The notes beneath the pieces were generated by a model. That model did no database searches and was not told the origin of the DNA. It saw nothing but the letters and a program-made list of their open reading frames with translations. Shown here in pieces: positions 43,458-52,712 of a stretch of 64,000 nt of DNA; within the stretch, counting starts at the first letter, position 1, and every line of letters begins with the position of its first letter. A program made the position numbers and the translations under genes. Source of the DNA: Eubacterium sp. OM08-24 (GTDB lineage Bacteria > Bacillota > Clostridia > Oscillospirales > Acutalibacteraceae); the NCBI RefSeq assembly GCF_003438075.1, contig NZ_QSTA01000001.1:934391-998390 (forward strand), read 5' to 3'.

Positions 43458-45362
43458 TTATGCAGTTTTACCTGTATAGAGCTGATAATACTTACCCTTT
43501 TGCTCAATGAGCTGTTCGTGTGTACCCTTTTCAATGATTCTGCCATGCTCAAGAACAATAATGCAATCTGAATTTCTTACAGTAGAAAGTCTATGGGCGA
43601 TTACAAATGTAGTTCTGCCCTTCATCAGCTTATCCATACCGTCCTGAACAATTTTTTCTGTACGGGTATCAATAGAGCTTGTAGCCTCATCAAGAATAAG
43701 TGCCGGTGGGTTAGCAACTGCGGCTCTTGCAATAGCAAGCATCTGGCGCTGTCCTTGACTAAGGTTTCCGCCGTCACCTGTAAGCACTGTATCATAACCA
43801 TGTGGAAGTTTACGGATAAAGCTGTCGGCATTTGCAAGTTTTGCCGCTGCAATAACCTCTTCATCAGTGGCGTCAAGTCTGCCATAACGGATATTTTCCA
43901 TTACTGTATCAGTAAACAAATGTGTTTCCTGCAATACAATACCAAGTGAGCGTCTTAAATCTGCTTTCTTAATTTTATTGATATTTATGCCGTCATAGCG
44001 GATTTTACCGTCCTGAATATCGTAAAATCTATTGATAAGGTTAGTAATTGTAGTTTTGCCTGCGCCTGTTGAGCCGACAAATGCTATCTTCTGACCCGGC
44101 TTTGCACAAAGGTCAATATTATGGAGAACCATTTTATCATCTGTATAGCCAAAGTCAACATCGTCCATTACAAGGTCGCCCTTGAGCTGACGGTACTCTG
44201 TTGTGCCGTCCTCGCTATGAGTATGTTTCCATGCCCACATGCCTGTTCTCTCTTCAGATGGCTCAATCTTGCCGTCAACAATTTTTGCATTTACAAGATT
44301 TACATAACCGTCATCCTCTTCAGGCTTTTCGTCAAGAAGTTTGAATATTCTGTCTGCGCCTGCAAGAGCCATAATGATACTGTTGAGCTGCATACTGATT
44401 TGGTTAATCGGCTGGCTGAAATTCTTATTGAATGTCATAAATGCTACAAGTCCGCCGAGTGTGAGTCCTGCAAAATGATTAAATGCAAGCACACCGCCGA
44501 CTATTGCGCAAAGCACATAGCTTATGTTGCCGAGCTGAGCATTGATTGGCATAAGAATATTTGCAAATTTATTTGCATTGTAAGCGCTGTCAAAAAGTTT
44601 GTCGTTGAGTTCGTTAAATTCTTCAACAGCCTTACCCTCGTGATTAAATACTTTTACAACTTTCTGACCGTTCATCATTTCTTCAATGTAGCCGTTTACC
44701 TTGCCGAGGTCATCCTGTTGAGCCGTAAAATATTTACTGCTCTTGCCGCCGATTTTGCCCGATACAATAAACATTACCGCAACCATAACAAGTGTAAGAA
44801 GTGTAAGCGGAATACTGATTGAAATCATACTTACAATTACAGATACGATTGTAATTGTACTTGAGAAAAGCTGAACCATACTCTGGCTAATCATCTGACG
44901 GAGAGTATCAATATCATTTGTATAAACCGACATAATATCGCCGTGAGAATGAGTATCGAAGAATTTAATCGGTAAACTCTCCATATGTGAGAAAATATCA
45001 ATTCTCAAATTACGCATTGTACCCTGTGTTACATAAACCATAAGTTTTGAATACGCAAAAGTTGAAGCAGCACCGAGCAAGTAAAAACCTGCTACTCTTG
45101 CTATTGCGAAAAGCAAGGGAGTAAAATCAGGCGAACTTGTATTCATAAGCGGAGTGATGTAATCATCAATAAGCGACTGAATAAACAAAGTACCCTGAAC
45201 ATTAGCAAGAACACTTACGATAATACAGATAAACACGATTATCATATGAATTTTATAATTCTTAAAGGTATATCCTAAAATTCTTCCGAGAATTTTACCC
45301 GGATTTTTAACCTTGGGTTTTGCACCCATCTGGCGTCTTCTGCCACCCATAGGACCCGGCAT
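43458..45362 (-). CDS. ABC exporter half-transporter, subunit B
   Basis: A 634-residue type IV exporter: six transmembrane helices (about 40-340) and an ATPase domain with Walker A GSTGAGKTT, ABC signature LSQGQRQMLA, Walker B ALILDEATSSID and H-loop AHRLST. The signature LSQGQ and the catalytic Glu in DEATS make this the catalytically competent half. An insertion (about 360-390, EERTGMWAWKHTHSEDGTTE) precedes the ATPase domain. It starts one base into the upstream ABC gene stop (TAATG), so the pair surely forms a heterodimer, probably for drug or peptide export. Confidence 0.92.
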   Translation of the reverse strand: MPGPMGGRRRQMGAKPKVKNPGKILGRILGYTFKNYKIHMIIVFICIIVSVLANVQGTLFIQSLIDDYITPLMNTSSPDFTPLLFAIARVAGFYLLGAASTFAYSKLMVYVTQGTMRNLRIDIFSHMESLPIKFFDTHSHGDIMSVYTNDIDTLRQMISQSMVQLFSSTITIVSVIVSMISISIPLTLLTLVMVAVMFIVSGKIGGKSSKYFTAQQDDLGKVNGYIEEMMNGQKVVKVFNHEGKAVEEFNELNDKLFDSAYNANKFANILMPINAQLGNISYVLCAIVGGVLAFNHFAGLTLGGLVAFMTFNKNFSQPINQISMQLNSIIMALAGADRIFKLLDEKPEEDDGYVNLVNAKIVDGKIEPSEERTGMWAWKHTHSEDGTTEYRQLKGDLVMDDVDFGYTDDKMVLHNIDLCAKPGQKIAFVGSTGAGKTTITNLINRFYDIQDGKIRYDGININKIKKADLRRSLGIVLQETHLFTDTVMENIRYGRLDATDEEVIAAAKLANADSFIRKLPHGYDTVLTGDGGNLSQGQRQMLAIARAAVANPPALILDEATSSIDTRTEKIVQDGMDKLMKGRTTFVIAHRLSTVRNSDCIIVLEHGRIIEKGTHEQLIEQKGKYYQLYTGKTA

Positions 45363-47110
45363 TACATCTCCCCCTTTGCGTCAAAGTCACCGCTGCCCTT
45401 AGTTTGGGCCTCATAAATTTCGGTGTAAATATCATTTTTATTCAAGAGTTCATCGTGTGAGCCTACGCCGCTGATTTTACCGTTATCAAGAACTATAATC
45501 TTATCGGCATTCTGAACACTTGAAATTCTCTGTGAAATAATAAGCTTTGTTGTATTAGGAATTTCCTCTGCAAAAGCCTTTCTTATCTTTGCATCCGTTG
45601 CTGTATCGACCGCACTTGTAGAGTCGTCAAGAATAAGAATTTTAGGCTTTTTAAGTAATGCTCTTGCAATACAGATACGCTGTTTCTGACCGCCCGATAC
45701 ATTAGTACCGCCACGCTCAATAAATGTATTATACTTTTCGGGGAAAGTCTGAATAAAATCATCAGCGCACGCAAGTTTGCAGGCATTTACACATTCCTCT
45801 TCCGTTGCGTTTTCGTTACCCCAACGGAGGTTATCTAAAATTGTACCGCTGAAAAGTACATTTGACTGAAGAACTACAGATACCTCGTCACGGAGCTTTT
45901 CAAGGTCATACTCTTTAACATTTCTGCCGCCGACAAGAACTTCACCGCTTGTTACATCGTAAAGTCTGCCGATAAGGTTTACAAGACTTGTTTTAGAGCT
46001 GCCCGTACCGCCAATGATACCGACTGTTTCGCCTGACTTGATCTTTAAGTTAATATTGTCAAGCACCGGTTCTTCGCCTGTTTCGTTGTAGCTGAAGTAA
46101 ACATCTTTAAATTCAATACTGCCGTCAGGCACATTTTTAACAGGATTTTCGCCGTTTGTAAGGTTACTCTTCTCGTTGAGAACACCTGCTACACGCTTTG
46201 CACTTGCGGCACTCATAGTAATCATTACAAATACCATACCGAGCATCATAAGTGACATAAGAATGTTCATACAATATGTAAGCATACTTGTAAGCTCACC
46301 TGTTGTAAGTGTTGAACCGACAATCATATTTGCGCCAAACCAGCTTATTGCAATGATACAAGCATAAACGGTAAGCTGCATTATAGGCGTTACAGATACC
46401 ATACAGTTTTCAGCCTTAACAAAAAGTTTGTAAAGGTTGTTTGCGGCTTTTGAGAATTTTTTGGTTTCGTGATCCTCACGAACGAAAGCCTTTACTACTC
46501 TGATACCGGATACATTCTCCTGAACGCTTGCGTTCAAATCATCGTACTTTTTAAATACCTGATTAAAGTATTTCATAGTAAATTTCATAAGGGAAGCAAG
46601 AACAATCGCAAGAAAAATAATTGCAACGAGGTACACACTTGCAAGTTTTGCGTTGATTATAAATGCCATAACCATTGCACAAATAAGGCTTGTCGGTGCA
46701 CGCATACACATTCTGAGTATCATCTGATACGCATTTTGTAAGTTGGTTACATCGGTAGTAAGTCTTGTAACAAGACCTGCGGTTGAGTATTTATCAATGT
46801 TTGAAAACGAAAATGTCTGAATATTCGCAAACATTGAGCGGCGAAGATTTCGTGCAAAACCGGCTGATGCCTTTGCACCGAAGCTGCCGCCGAGAATACC
46901 GCAGATAAGTCCGCCGATAGCACAAAGAACCATTCCTCCTCCGACAAAGAGAATATGATTCATATCGCCTTTGTTGATACCGTCATCAATAATTGACGCC
47001 ATAAGTAGTGGAATGAGTGTTTCAAAAACAACCTCAAGTATCATAAAAACAGGTGTAAGTACAGATTCTTTTACAAATCCCTTAACCTGTTTTGATAAGG
47101 TTTTTATCAT
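45362..47110 (-). CDS. ABC exporter half-transporter, subunit A
   Basis: A 582-residue exporter with six transmembrane helices and an ATPase domain: Walker A GGTGSSKTS (Ser for the usual Gly before Lys), signature VSGGQKQRI, Walker B ILILDDSTSAVD. Asp replaces the catalytic Glu after Walker B, the hallmark of the degenerate site in heterodimeric exporters (LmrC/BmrC type), with the partner gene next door supplying the active residue. A MarR regulator gene lies immediately upstream and the three genes form one operon. Confidence 0.92.
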   Translation of the reverse strand: MIKTLSKQVKGFVKESVLTPVFMILEVVFETLIPLLMASIIDDGINKGDMNHILFVGGGMVLCAIGGLICGILGGSFGAKASAGFARNLRRSMFANIQTFSFSNIDKYSTAGLVTRLTTDVTNLQNAYQMILRMCMRAPTSLICAMVMAFIINAKLASVYLVAIIFLAIVLASLMKFTMKYFNQVFKKYDDLNASVQENVSGIRVVKAFVREDHETKKFSKAANNLYKLFVKAENCMVSVTPIMQLTVYACIIAISWFGANMIVGSTLTTGELTSMLTYCMNILMSLMMLGMVFVMITMSAASAKRVAGVLNEKSNLTNGENPVKNVPDGSIEFKDVYFSYNETGEEPVLDNINLKIKSGETVGIIGGTGSSKTSLVNLIGRLYDVTSGEVLVGGRNVKEYDLEKLRDEVSVVLQSNVLFSGTILDNLRWGNENATEEECVNACKLACADDFIQTFPEKYNTFIERGGTNVSGGQKQRICIARALLKKPKILILDDSTSAVDTATDAKIRKAFAEEIPNTTKLIISQRISSVQNADKIIVLDNGKISGVGSHDELLNKNDIYTEIYEAQTKGSGDFDAKGEM

Positions 47111-47111
47111 A

Positions 47112-47624
47112 CTATTTCTCCTTTACTGTATTATTTCCTGAAATGCCCGCCTTTAATTTTCTTATTAAAAATAAAAAGGTCTGCTTTTCTTCAGGTGTAA
47201 AAACGCTGTCAAATTCCTGCTCGTTAGAAATAATCGCCTTATCTATTGAGCTTTTTATGCTTATACCCTTTTCGGTAAGCACAATTTTTTTAAGTCGTGC
47301 GTCATTTTCAACCGATACTCGCTTTATATACCCCTTTTTCTCCATAAGCTGTAAAATATTAGTTACAGACGAGCGTGAAATTGAAAATTCGCTTTCAAGG
47401 TTTTTCTGGAAAATATCCTTATCGCTGTTGTTATACAAATAAGCAATTATCCAGCCATGCATAATTGTTACCTTATCCACGCCTATGTTTGCCGCACTTT
47501 CAAGCATTTTTCTGTGCATAAGGTGATTTACCGCCTTGATTTCGTGACCTATTGCGTCACCCACATAAATACATTGTGGTCGTTTCGCCTTTAGTTTTTC
47601 TTCCTCCTCAAACATATCGCACAC
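47112..47624 (-). CDS. MarR-family regulator of the ABC exporter
   Basis: A 170-residue protein with a winged-helix core (DIFQKNLESEFSISRSSVTN, ILQLMEKKGYIKRVSVENDA, RLKKIVLTEKG). MarR proteins are repressors released by small ligands. The GTG at 47624, eight bases after GGAGG, is preferred; ATG at 47615 is too far from it. The gene heads the exporter operon, one base before the first ABC gene, and faces two palindromes in the promoter region, so autoregulation is likely. Confidence 0.88.
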   Translation of the reverse strand: MCDMFEEEEKLKAKRPQCIYVGDAIGHEIKAVNHLMHRKMLESAANIGVDKVTIMHGWIIAYLYNNSDKDIFQKNLESEFSISRSSVTNILQLMEKKGYIKRVSVENDARLKKIVLTEKGISIKSSIDKAIISNEQEFDSVFTPEEKQTFLFLIRKLKAGISGNNTVKEK

Positions 47625-47658
47625 CAAAAACACCTCCCAAATCAAAAAAATTTGTATA

Positions 47659-47704
47659 AGTTTGATATGAAACTGTTTTATATTAAATTGTTTGATACCG
47701 AACT
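47659..47704 (-). promoter_or_regulatory. Paired operator palindromes of the MarR regulator
   Basis: AGTTTGATATGAAACT (47659-47674; arms AGTTT/AAACT are perfectly complementary) and the related TGTTTGATACCGAACT (47689-47704). Centres are 30 bp apart, three helical turns, just downstream of the operon promoter, where a bound MarR dimer would block transcription. Confidence 0.7.
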
Positions 47705-47712
47705 TTTACAAC

Positions 47713-47741
47713 ATTATAGTCTTTTTGTTTTAATTTGTCAA
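47713..47741 (-). promoter_or_regulatory. Promoter of the marR-ABC operon
   Basis: On the - strand TTGACA (47741-47736), 17 bases, TATAAT (47718-47713): an exact consensus, fitting a gene kept off by a repressor. Confidence 0.85.
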
Positions 47742-47771
47742 GAACTAATTTAAAATTTATGTAAGACAGCT

Positions 47772-48485
47772 TTATGCTGTCAATTTTTGTTGTAGCAAAG
47801 TTGCGTCATTAATATTTATTTTTCCGTCACTATTCAAATCAGCCGAATAAATCAAGAATTTTTGCTCGTCTTCCCTATTGCCCCCAACGCTTTCCATACT
47901 CAAACTTTGTATTGTTTTAACATCTTTAATATCAATTTTACCGTCCGCATTAACATCACACTCTTTCAGCACAAGACCTGTTCCCACAATTATAAAATCC
48001 GCATTGCTGTCATCAAGCATTTTTTCGGCAACAGATTTTTTCGCCCTGAAAGTATATGCGCCGACTGTGGAAAAATTGAGCTTTTTCACAAGAATATCTC
48101 CGCTGTATTTTTCCACAAATTCGCTCGCCCTCTTATTTTCTATTCCTTTTTTCAACAAATAGCCGTTCAGATTGTTAATTATCTGGGTGGAATACTCAGG
48201 ATCTGCGGTCATTTTTTGTGTATCAATATTGTTTGCAATGTAAAACATAGACAGGTAGAACATAATTTTCGGACTGCTAAAGTCAAGTCCGCAATACGCT
48301 ATTACATCTACAACATCGTCACTGCCGTAATTTTTCAAAGACATTCGTGAACAACCGTTCATAAGTGTAAAATATTCGTCTGCTTTTTCAATGGAAAAAT
48401 CAGCCTTTGAAGCTGCCGTAACGCAAACAGCACTCAGCAATGCAACAATGACCGAAAGTACGGTACAAGTAAATTTTTTCAACAT
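47772..48485 (-). CDS. Secreted protein with C-terminal type I dockerin
   Basis: A 237-residue protein: signal peptide (1-25, ending AVCVTAAS), a 140-residue domain of unknown function and a type I dockerin of two F-hand repeats (DVNADGKIDIKDVKTIQ and DLNSDGKININDATLLQQ) separated by a linker. Dockerins bind cohesins in Ca2+-dependent fashion, as in cellulosomes and amylosomes of ruminococci. The N-terminal domain shows no carbohydrate-active motif I recognise. The ATG at 48485 follows GGAGG. No cohesin gene is in the window. Confidence 0.85.
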   Translation of the reverse strand: MLKKFTCTVLSVIVALLSAVCVTAASKADFSIEKADEYFTLMNGCSRMSLKNYGSDDVVDVIAYCGLDFSSPKIMFYLSMFYIANNIDTQKMTADPEYSTQIINNLNGYLLKKGIENKRASEFVEKYSGDILVKKLNFSTVGAYTFRAKKSVAEKMLDDSNADFIIVGTGLVLKECDVNADGKIDIKDVKTIQSLSMESVGGNREDEQKFLIYSADLNSDGKININDATLLQQKLTA

Positions 48486-48544
48486 AAAAAGCACCTCCAA
48501 AGTTAGTATAACTCTGAAAAGGTGCTTTAAACGCAATTAAATAT

Positions 48545-49459
48545 CTACTTTTTTATTTTCAACCTTTGCTTTACAAAGGCAATGCCCTTTTTTAATGAAA
48601 ATCTTTTTATTTTATCGTGGTAAACAAAATTTATCTCGGCACATATCATTAGCAGCAGCATTAAAAAGTAAAGCAAAATCATTACGATTGCAAGACCTGT
48701 AATTACTCCGTAAACAGAAAATCCGTTAAAACTTTTTACATAAATCGAAATGCCCAAGGCAAGCACGAACCACGAAAGAGTGCATAATGCAGCACCAGGG
48801 AGCTGATATTTAAAATTGTATTCTTTCTTCTGCTCCTTTGATATACAGGGAAAATTCCTGTATATAGATGCAAAGGTAAAGGTAAGAATAAAAAATACAA
48901 GCAAATATCTCAAGCGGAAAATGGTCGTAATAATATTTGGCAAACTGCTGATATACGGTTGTATCCAATCGTCAAGGTAAGAGCCGAGGGCCACAACAAC
49001 CATAGACACCGTCATAAGCACAAAGAATATTACTGTGTAAAACATTGCCCGCAAGCGTAATTGTATCCACATACGGTTTTCGTAAGCATCATACACTCGG
49101 TTAAGACCGTTGGTGATTGCGTGTATTCCCTGAGATGCCGACCATAGGGTTACTATAATTGATAAAAAGGAGATACCGATAGTATTCTGATAGGTTTCTG
49201 TAAGAAAATACTTTATCTGTCCCAAAAAATCATCTGCAAATATACTTTGCAATGCCTGCTCTATAAAAGCAGTGGATATGTGCAGACTTTGCAGAACAGA
49301 CAAACAAAACGCCAAAAGCGGTACGGACGACAGCACTATAAAGAATGCCGACTGACCTGCTATGGCAAAAATGTTATCGTGAATACATTTACTTATTATC
49401 GGGTCATATCTTTTTAATATCTTATCATACAAAGCAAAAGCCTTTTTTACAGCTTTCAT
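48545..49459 (-). CDS. YihY/BrkB-family membrane protein
   Basis: A 304-residue protein with six transmembrane helices and the family start pattern (AIAGQSAFFIVLSSVPLLAF, WSASQGIHAITNGLNRVYD, later LPGAALCTLSWFVLALGISI). The family was once misnamed ribonuclease BN; its real role, possibly transport or envelope function, is not settled. Cytoplasmic basic tail. Confidence 0.9.
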   Translation of the reverse strand: MKAVKKAFALYDKILKRYDPIISKCIHDNIFAIAGQSAFFIVLSSVPLLAFCLSVLQSLHISTAFIEQALQSIFADDFLGQIKYFLTETYQNTIGISFLSIIVTLWSASQGIHAITNGLNRVYDAYENRMWIQLRLRAMFYTVIFFVLMTVSMVVVALGSYLDDWIQPYISSLPNIITTIFRLRYLLVFFILTFTFASIYRNFPCISKEQKKEYNFKYQLPGAALCTLSWFVLALGISIYVKSFNGFSVYGVITGLAIVMILLYFLMLLLMICAEINFVYHDKIKRFSLKKGIAFVKQRLKIKK

Positions 49460-49536
49460 AACAAATCTCCTGTTTTATGAGTAGATTATAATGTATTTAT
49501 ATGACGCAATGGGCGTATTTAATCGTGACAGCTCTA

Positions 49537-50547
49537 TTATTTTGAAATAATTACGCTGTCTGTTTTAAATTCGACTATATTGTTGATTTTCTCGTCATCT
49601 TTCAGCGGAACTTCAATAAGCATAAGGCAAACGCTTTTAGCGTCCTTGCCGTCGGTATCTTTTTGATAATGAACACAAGGAATTTGCGAGCTTATTACAT
49701 AGCTTAATCCGCAAAAATCTACTCTGTCTGACGGTGATTCAAGGTCAATCGCCGCCACATAAAGACAGTTGTTGTTAAAAAAGCTGTCGTTGTAGGTTCT
49801 GCTGAAATTAAGCACTTCTTTCATATTAACAGTGCTTTTATACGAATCGCAAAAGCGCTCATACTCAGCCATATTATAAATTCCGTTCTGAGCGTTAAGT
49901 GGAATTTTATTGAAAGCTGACGCATTAACAGGGTCTGTATAATAGAAATGGGTAATATCGTTGCTGCTGACATCATTATAATAGCCGTCGGAAGAAAGAT
50001 AGACATATCTTACCGTAAATATTGATGTATTTATACTCAAAAAACCTGCCGCAACAAGCATTACAAGCGGCAGAGCGGCAAAAGTAACTCTTTCTTTTAT
50101 TTTTGCCTTAACAAAAAGCAGAATATACAAAATAAGTACAAATGATATGCCTGCAATGACATACATATAAAACGGCTGTTTGTATACATACATCATAAAT
50201 TCGGAAAAACCAAACAGCAATTCCGCTATTATCAGAACCGCTAAATCAACCGAACGCAAGTCAATTGACATTTTTCTGTATCCATGTACTGTGGCGGCAA
50301 CAACTATAAATGTAATAACCTCAAGAATAACTCCGATCAGGCCTGCGTTTTCCGAGCTCTTTAGCAATAACTGCAACGCAATAAAAGCCATTGTTTCAAG
50401 AATTGTCAATACAAGCAGCACAAAAGTCAGCACTGTAAGTCTGTGATTACTGCGTATGCGTTTTATCTGTTCCTTATACTGCTGCATTTCTTTTCCCGAA
50501 AAAGGAAATTTTTCAGTAGTATCTCCATAAAAATCAAAATCTCTCAT
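49537..50547 (-). CDS. Polytopic membrane protein with extracytoplasmic domain, unknown
   Basis: About 336 residues. Five transmembrane segments lie in the first 180 residues (about 40-60, 68-90, 98-115, 120-140, 150-170), then a soluble domain (STVNMKEVLNFSRTYNDSFF, VDFCGLSYVISSQIPCVHYQ). The ATG at 50547 after AAAGGCG is preferred. No family recognised. Confidence 0.65.
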   Translation of the reverse strand: MRDFDFYGDTTEKFPFSGKEMQQYKEQIKRIRSNHRLTVLTFVLLVLTILETMAFIALQLLLKSSENAGLIGVILEVITFIVVAATVHGYRKMSIDLRSVDLAVLIIAELLFGFSEFMMYVYKQPFYMYVIAGISFVLILYILLFVKAKIKERVTFAALPLVMLVAAGFLSINTSIFTVRYVYLSSDGYYNDVSSNDITHFYYTDPVNASAFNKIPLNAQNGIYNMAEYERFCDSYKSTVNMKEVLNFSRTYNDSFFNNNCLYVAAIDLESPSDRVDFCGLSYVISSQIPCVHYQKDTDGKDAKSVCLMLIEVPLKDDEKINNIVEFKTDSVIISK

Positions 50548-50684
50548 TTTTTCGCCTTTCAAAACTTCATAAAATATTTATCAACAAACAACAATTTCAT
50601 ATTATCATTTGCCATATAAATTATATACAATTTTGCTTATAAATTCAAGTAAAATTGCTATTAAATATATTTTTCTTGATAATT

Positions 50685-50713
50685 TGACAAAAAGCCTCTA
50701 TTGTGATAACATA
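50685..50713 (+). promoter_or_regulatory. Promoter of the queuine-salvage operon
   Basis: TTGACA near 50686, a 17-base spacer and TAACAT. Transcription would start near 50718, at the leader RNA. Confidence 0.6.
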
Positions 50714-50838
50714 TTAGCCGAGCAGTTCGTAACCATCCTGCTCTGGCAATTAACCAAAAGGGGCTTGCTCAATCAAAACTAAGGAGGAAAGGCATAGGGC
50801 AAACTATGTCCATACACCCCTGCGGGTGTTTTTTTATG
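50714..50838 (+). promoter_or_regulatory. Putative preQ1-type riboswitch leader with terminator
   Basis: About 120 nt precede the queL-yhhQ pair. The 5' part folds as GAGCAG/CTGCTC with a 12-nt TTC-starting loop. An A-rich stretch ending AAAACTAAGGAGG, a GGCATAG/CTATGTC hairpin and a terminator (ACACCC/GGGTGT plus seven T) follow. preQ1 riboswitches are common before queuosine-precursor transporters; the 5' hairpin loosely resembles class I but the pseudoknot partner is not obvious, so the class is not assigned. Confidence 0.55.
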
Positions 50839-50846
50839 CCGAAATT

Positions 50847-51542
50847 ATGGAGAGGTACAGTATCATTCACGAAAAAAACAGTCGTGAAATTGTTCTTCTG
50901 CGTGGCAGTGGCTGTGTATATACCAAATGCACATTCTGCGACTATTACAGCGACAGCTGTAAAAACGAGGACGAAAACTTCCGACTGAACAGCAAGGTGC
51001 TTGAAAATGTAACGGGCATCTACCAAAACCTTGAAGTTATAAACTCAGGTTCGGTATTTGAGCTTGACAAAAATACCATTGAGCTTATAAAAAAGGTTTG
51101 CAAACAAAAGAATATCCACACAATTCATTTTGAGTCGCACTATCTTTACAACAACAGAATTGCTCAGCTCAGAAAAGATTTTTCTGAATTTACACTTAAA
51201 ATGAAACTCGGTCTTGAAAGCTTTGACTACGATTTCAGAGAAAATGTACTTAAAAAGGGAATTAAAGAGAAATCTCCCGAAAAAATCTCTGAAAACTTTG
51301 ACGAGGCAAATTTCCTTTTTGGAATTAAAGGTCAGACTATTGAGTCCATAAAAAACGATATTGAGCTTGGACTTAAATATTTTGAGCGAATTTGCATTAA
51401 TATAATGTGTGAAAATTCCACAGATGTTAAGCCAGACAGAGAGCTTATACAGGCTTTTGTAAAGGAAATTTATCCTTTATATAAGGATAATGACAGAGCA
51501 GACATTTTAATTAACAATACTGATTTTGGAGTGGGTGACTAA
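50847..51542 (+). CDS. queL: Radical SAM protein, queuine lyase-like (QueL)
   Basis: A 231-residue protein with a radical SAM cluster motif C-x3-C-x2-C (GSGCVYTKCTFCDYY), shorter than most family members. Queuine lyase, described from C. difficile, converts salvaged queuine to preQ1; it is a small radical SAM enzyme encoded beside a YhhQ-type transporter. The same pairing is seen here, 2 nt apart, behind a candidate preQ1 leader. The ATG at 50847 is chosen because the longer frame starts in the terminator stem; no strong ribosome site is visible, which may itself be part of the control. Confidence 0.68.
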   Translation: MERYSIIHEKNSREIVLLRGSGCVYTKCTFCDYYSDSCKNEDENFRLNSKVLENVTGIYQNLEVINSGSVFELDKNTIELIKKVCKQKNIHTIHFESHYLYNNRIAQLRKDFSEFTLKMKLGLESFDYDFRENVLKKGIKEKSPEKISENFDEANFLFGIKGQTIESIKNDIELGLKYFERICINIMCENSTDVKPDRELIQAFVKEIYPLYKDNDRADILINNTDFGVGD

Positions 51543-51544
51543 TT

Positions 51545-52261
51545 ATGCCAAACGAACTTATACTTATCTGTTCCGTAGTATTTATTTACGGTGCAGCAAT
51601 TTTAGGATATTTAATTTTCGGTAAAACAGGACTTTACTGTATTTCTGTAATTGCCACAATACTTGCAAATATTGAAGTTACAATAATGATAAATGCTTTC
51701 GGTATGGAGCAAACGCTCGGCAACATACTTTTTGCCGTAACATTTTTGATAACCGATATTTTGTCGGAATGTGAGGGCAAAAAAGCCGCACAAACCGCCG
51801 TATATGCAGGTATTTTTTCATCAATATTTTTCCTTGTGCTTTCACAAAGCTGGATGCTCTATACACCGAGCTCGGCAGACACAATGATGCCGTCAATCAA
51901 AACGGTATTTTCAAACACACCACGAATGATTCTTGCATCCCTCGTTGTATATGCCATAAGTCAGATGTTTGATGTATGGCTTTACCACAAGTGGTGGAAA
52001 TTTACCGAAAAGAAATTCGGCAACAAACGCAAATTCTTATGGCTCAGAAATAACGGTTCAACACTTATCAGCCAAATTCTTAATACAGCACTTTTCACTG
52101 CATTTGCTTTTTTGGGTACATACGATATTCCTACACTTATTTCAATTTTTCTTTCAAGCTATGTTATTTACATCTTTACAAGCCTGCTCGATACTCCGTT
52201 TGTATATCTTGCAAGAAAAATTCACGATAAAAAGCTCAGCAAGGAAACTGCTAAAGCATAA
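51545..52261 (+). CDS. yhhQ: Queuosine-precursor transporter, YhhQ/VUT family
   Basis: A 238-residue membrane protein with six helices and family motifs (FLITDILSECEGKKAAQTAV, FDVWLYHKWW, WLRNNGSTLISQILNTALF). YhhQ proteins take up preQ0, preQ1 or queuine. It is cotranscribed with the QueL-like enzyme, so queuine is a likely substrate. A terminator follows. Confidence 0.92.
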   Translation: MPNELILICSVVFIYGAAILGYLIFGKTGLYCISVIATILANIEVTIMINAFGMEQTLGNILFAVTFLITDILSECEGKKAAQTAVYAGIFSSIFFLVLSQSWMLYTPSSADTMMPSIKTVFSNTPRMILASLVVYAISQMFDVWLYHKWWKFTEKKFGNKRKFLWLRNNGSTLISQILNTALFTAFAFLGTYDIPTLISIFLSSYVIYIFTSLLDTPFVYLARKIHDKKLSKETAKA

Positions 52262-52273
52262 ATACAAAAAATT

Positions 52274-52308
52274 TCCTGACAGTTCTTATGAATTGTCAGG
52301 ATTTTTAT
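52274..52308 (+). terminator. Terminator of the queuine-salvage operon
   Basis: Stem TCCTGACA/TGTCAGGA, then TTTTTATTG. Confidence 0.78.
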
Positions 52309-52352
52309 TGTCATAAACCAACATAATGTGCTATACTTTTGTTGGTGATAAA

Positions 52353-52679
52353 ATGTACTACACATATATACTCAGATGCAGTGACAACTCGTTATATACG
52401 GGAATTACGGCTGATATTAACAGGCGAATGTCAGAGCATTTTTCTCAAAACGAAAAATGTGCAAAATATACCCGTACCCACAAAGCCGCAAAACTTGAAT
52501 CCGTATGGATAAGCGAAAACAGAGCCACTGCCTCAAAGCTCGAATATCATATTAAACAGCTGACTAAAAAGCAAAAAGAAAACATTATTTCAGACAAAAG
52601 TCTTGCTTTATTGAACAAGATTATTCCTATTGGGAATTATAAATATTCTGATATAGAATTAAATATTCAGTCAAAGTAA
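52353..52679 (+). CDS. GIY-YIG domain protein (YhbQ/UPF0213-like)
   Basis: A 108-residue single-domain protein: MYYTYILRCSDNSLYTGITA contains the YIL...YTG form of the GIY-YIG motif, with catalytic Arg in DINRRMSEH and Glu near the middle. Stand-alone proteins of this kind are probable DNA-processing nucleases of uncertain role. The ATG at 52353 is chosen because it starts at the first strand of the domain. Confidence 0.88.
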   Translation: MYYTYILRCSDNSLYTGITADINRRMSEHFSQNEKCAKYTRTHKAAKLESVWISENRATASKLEYHIKQLTKKQKENIISDKSLALLNKIIPIGNYKYSDIELNIQSK

Positions 52680-52706
52680 AAAAGTCCGACAAAATCGGAC
52701 TTTTTC
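52679..52706. terminator. Bidirectional terminator
   Basis: Stem AAAAAGTCCGA/TCGGACTTTTT with a 5-nt loop between convergent genes. Confidence 0.85.
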
Positions 52707-52712
52707 TATTTA

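Noticed and set aside
44121..44822. A 233-codon + strand ORF opposite the ABC exporter
   Set aside because: Cysteine- and His-rich translation without domain, lying wholly inside a confident ABC gene.
50714..50838. SRP RNA or 6S RNA in the leader before the queuine genes
   Set aside because: The conserved SRP GNAR tetraloop context and the 6S open-bubble structure are not seen, and the segment ends in a terminator directly before a gene.
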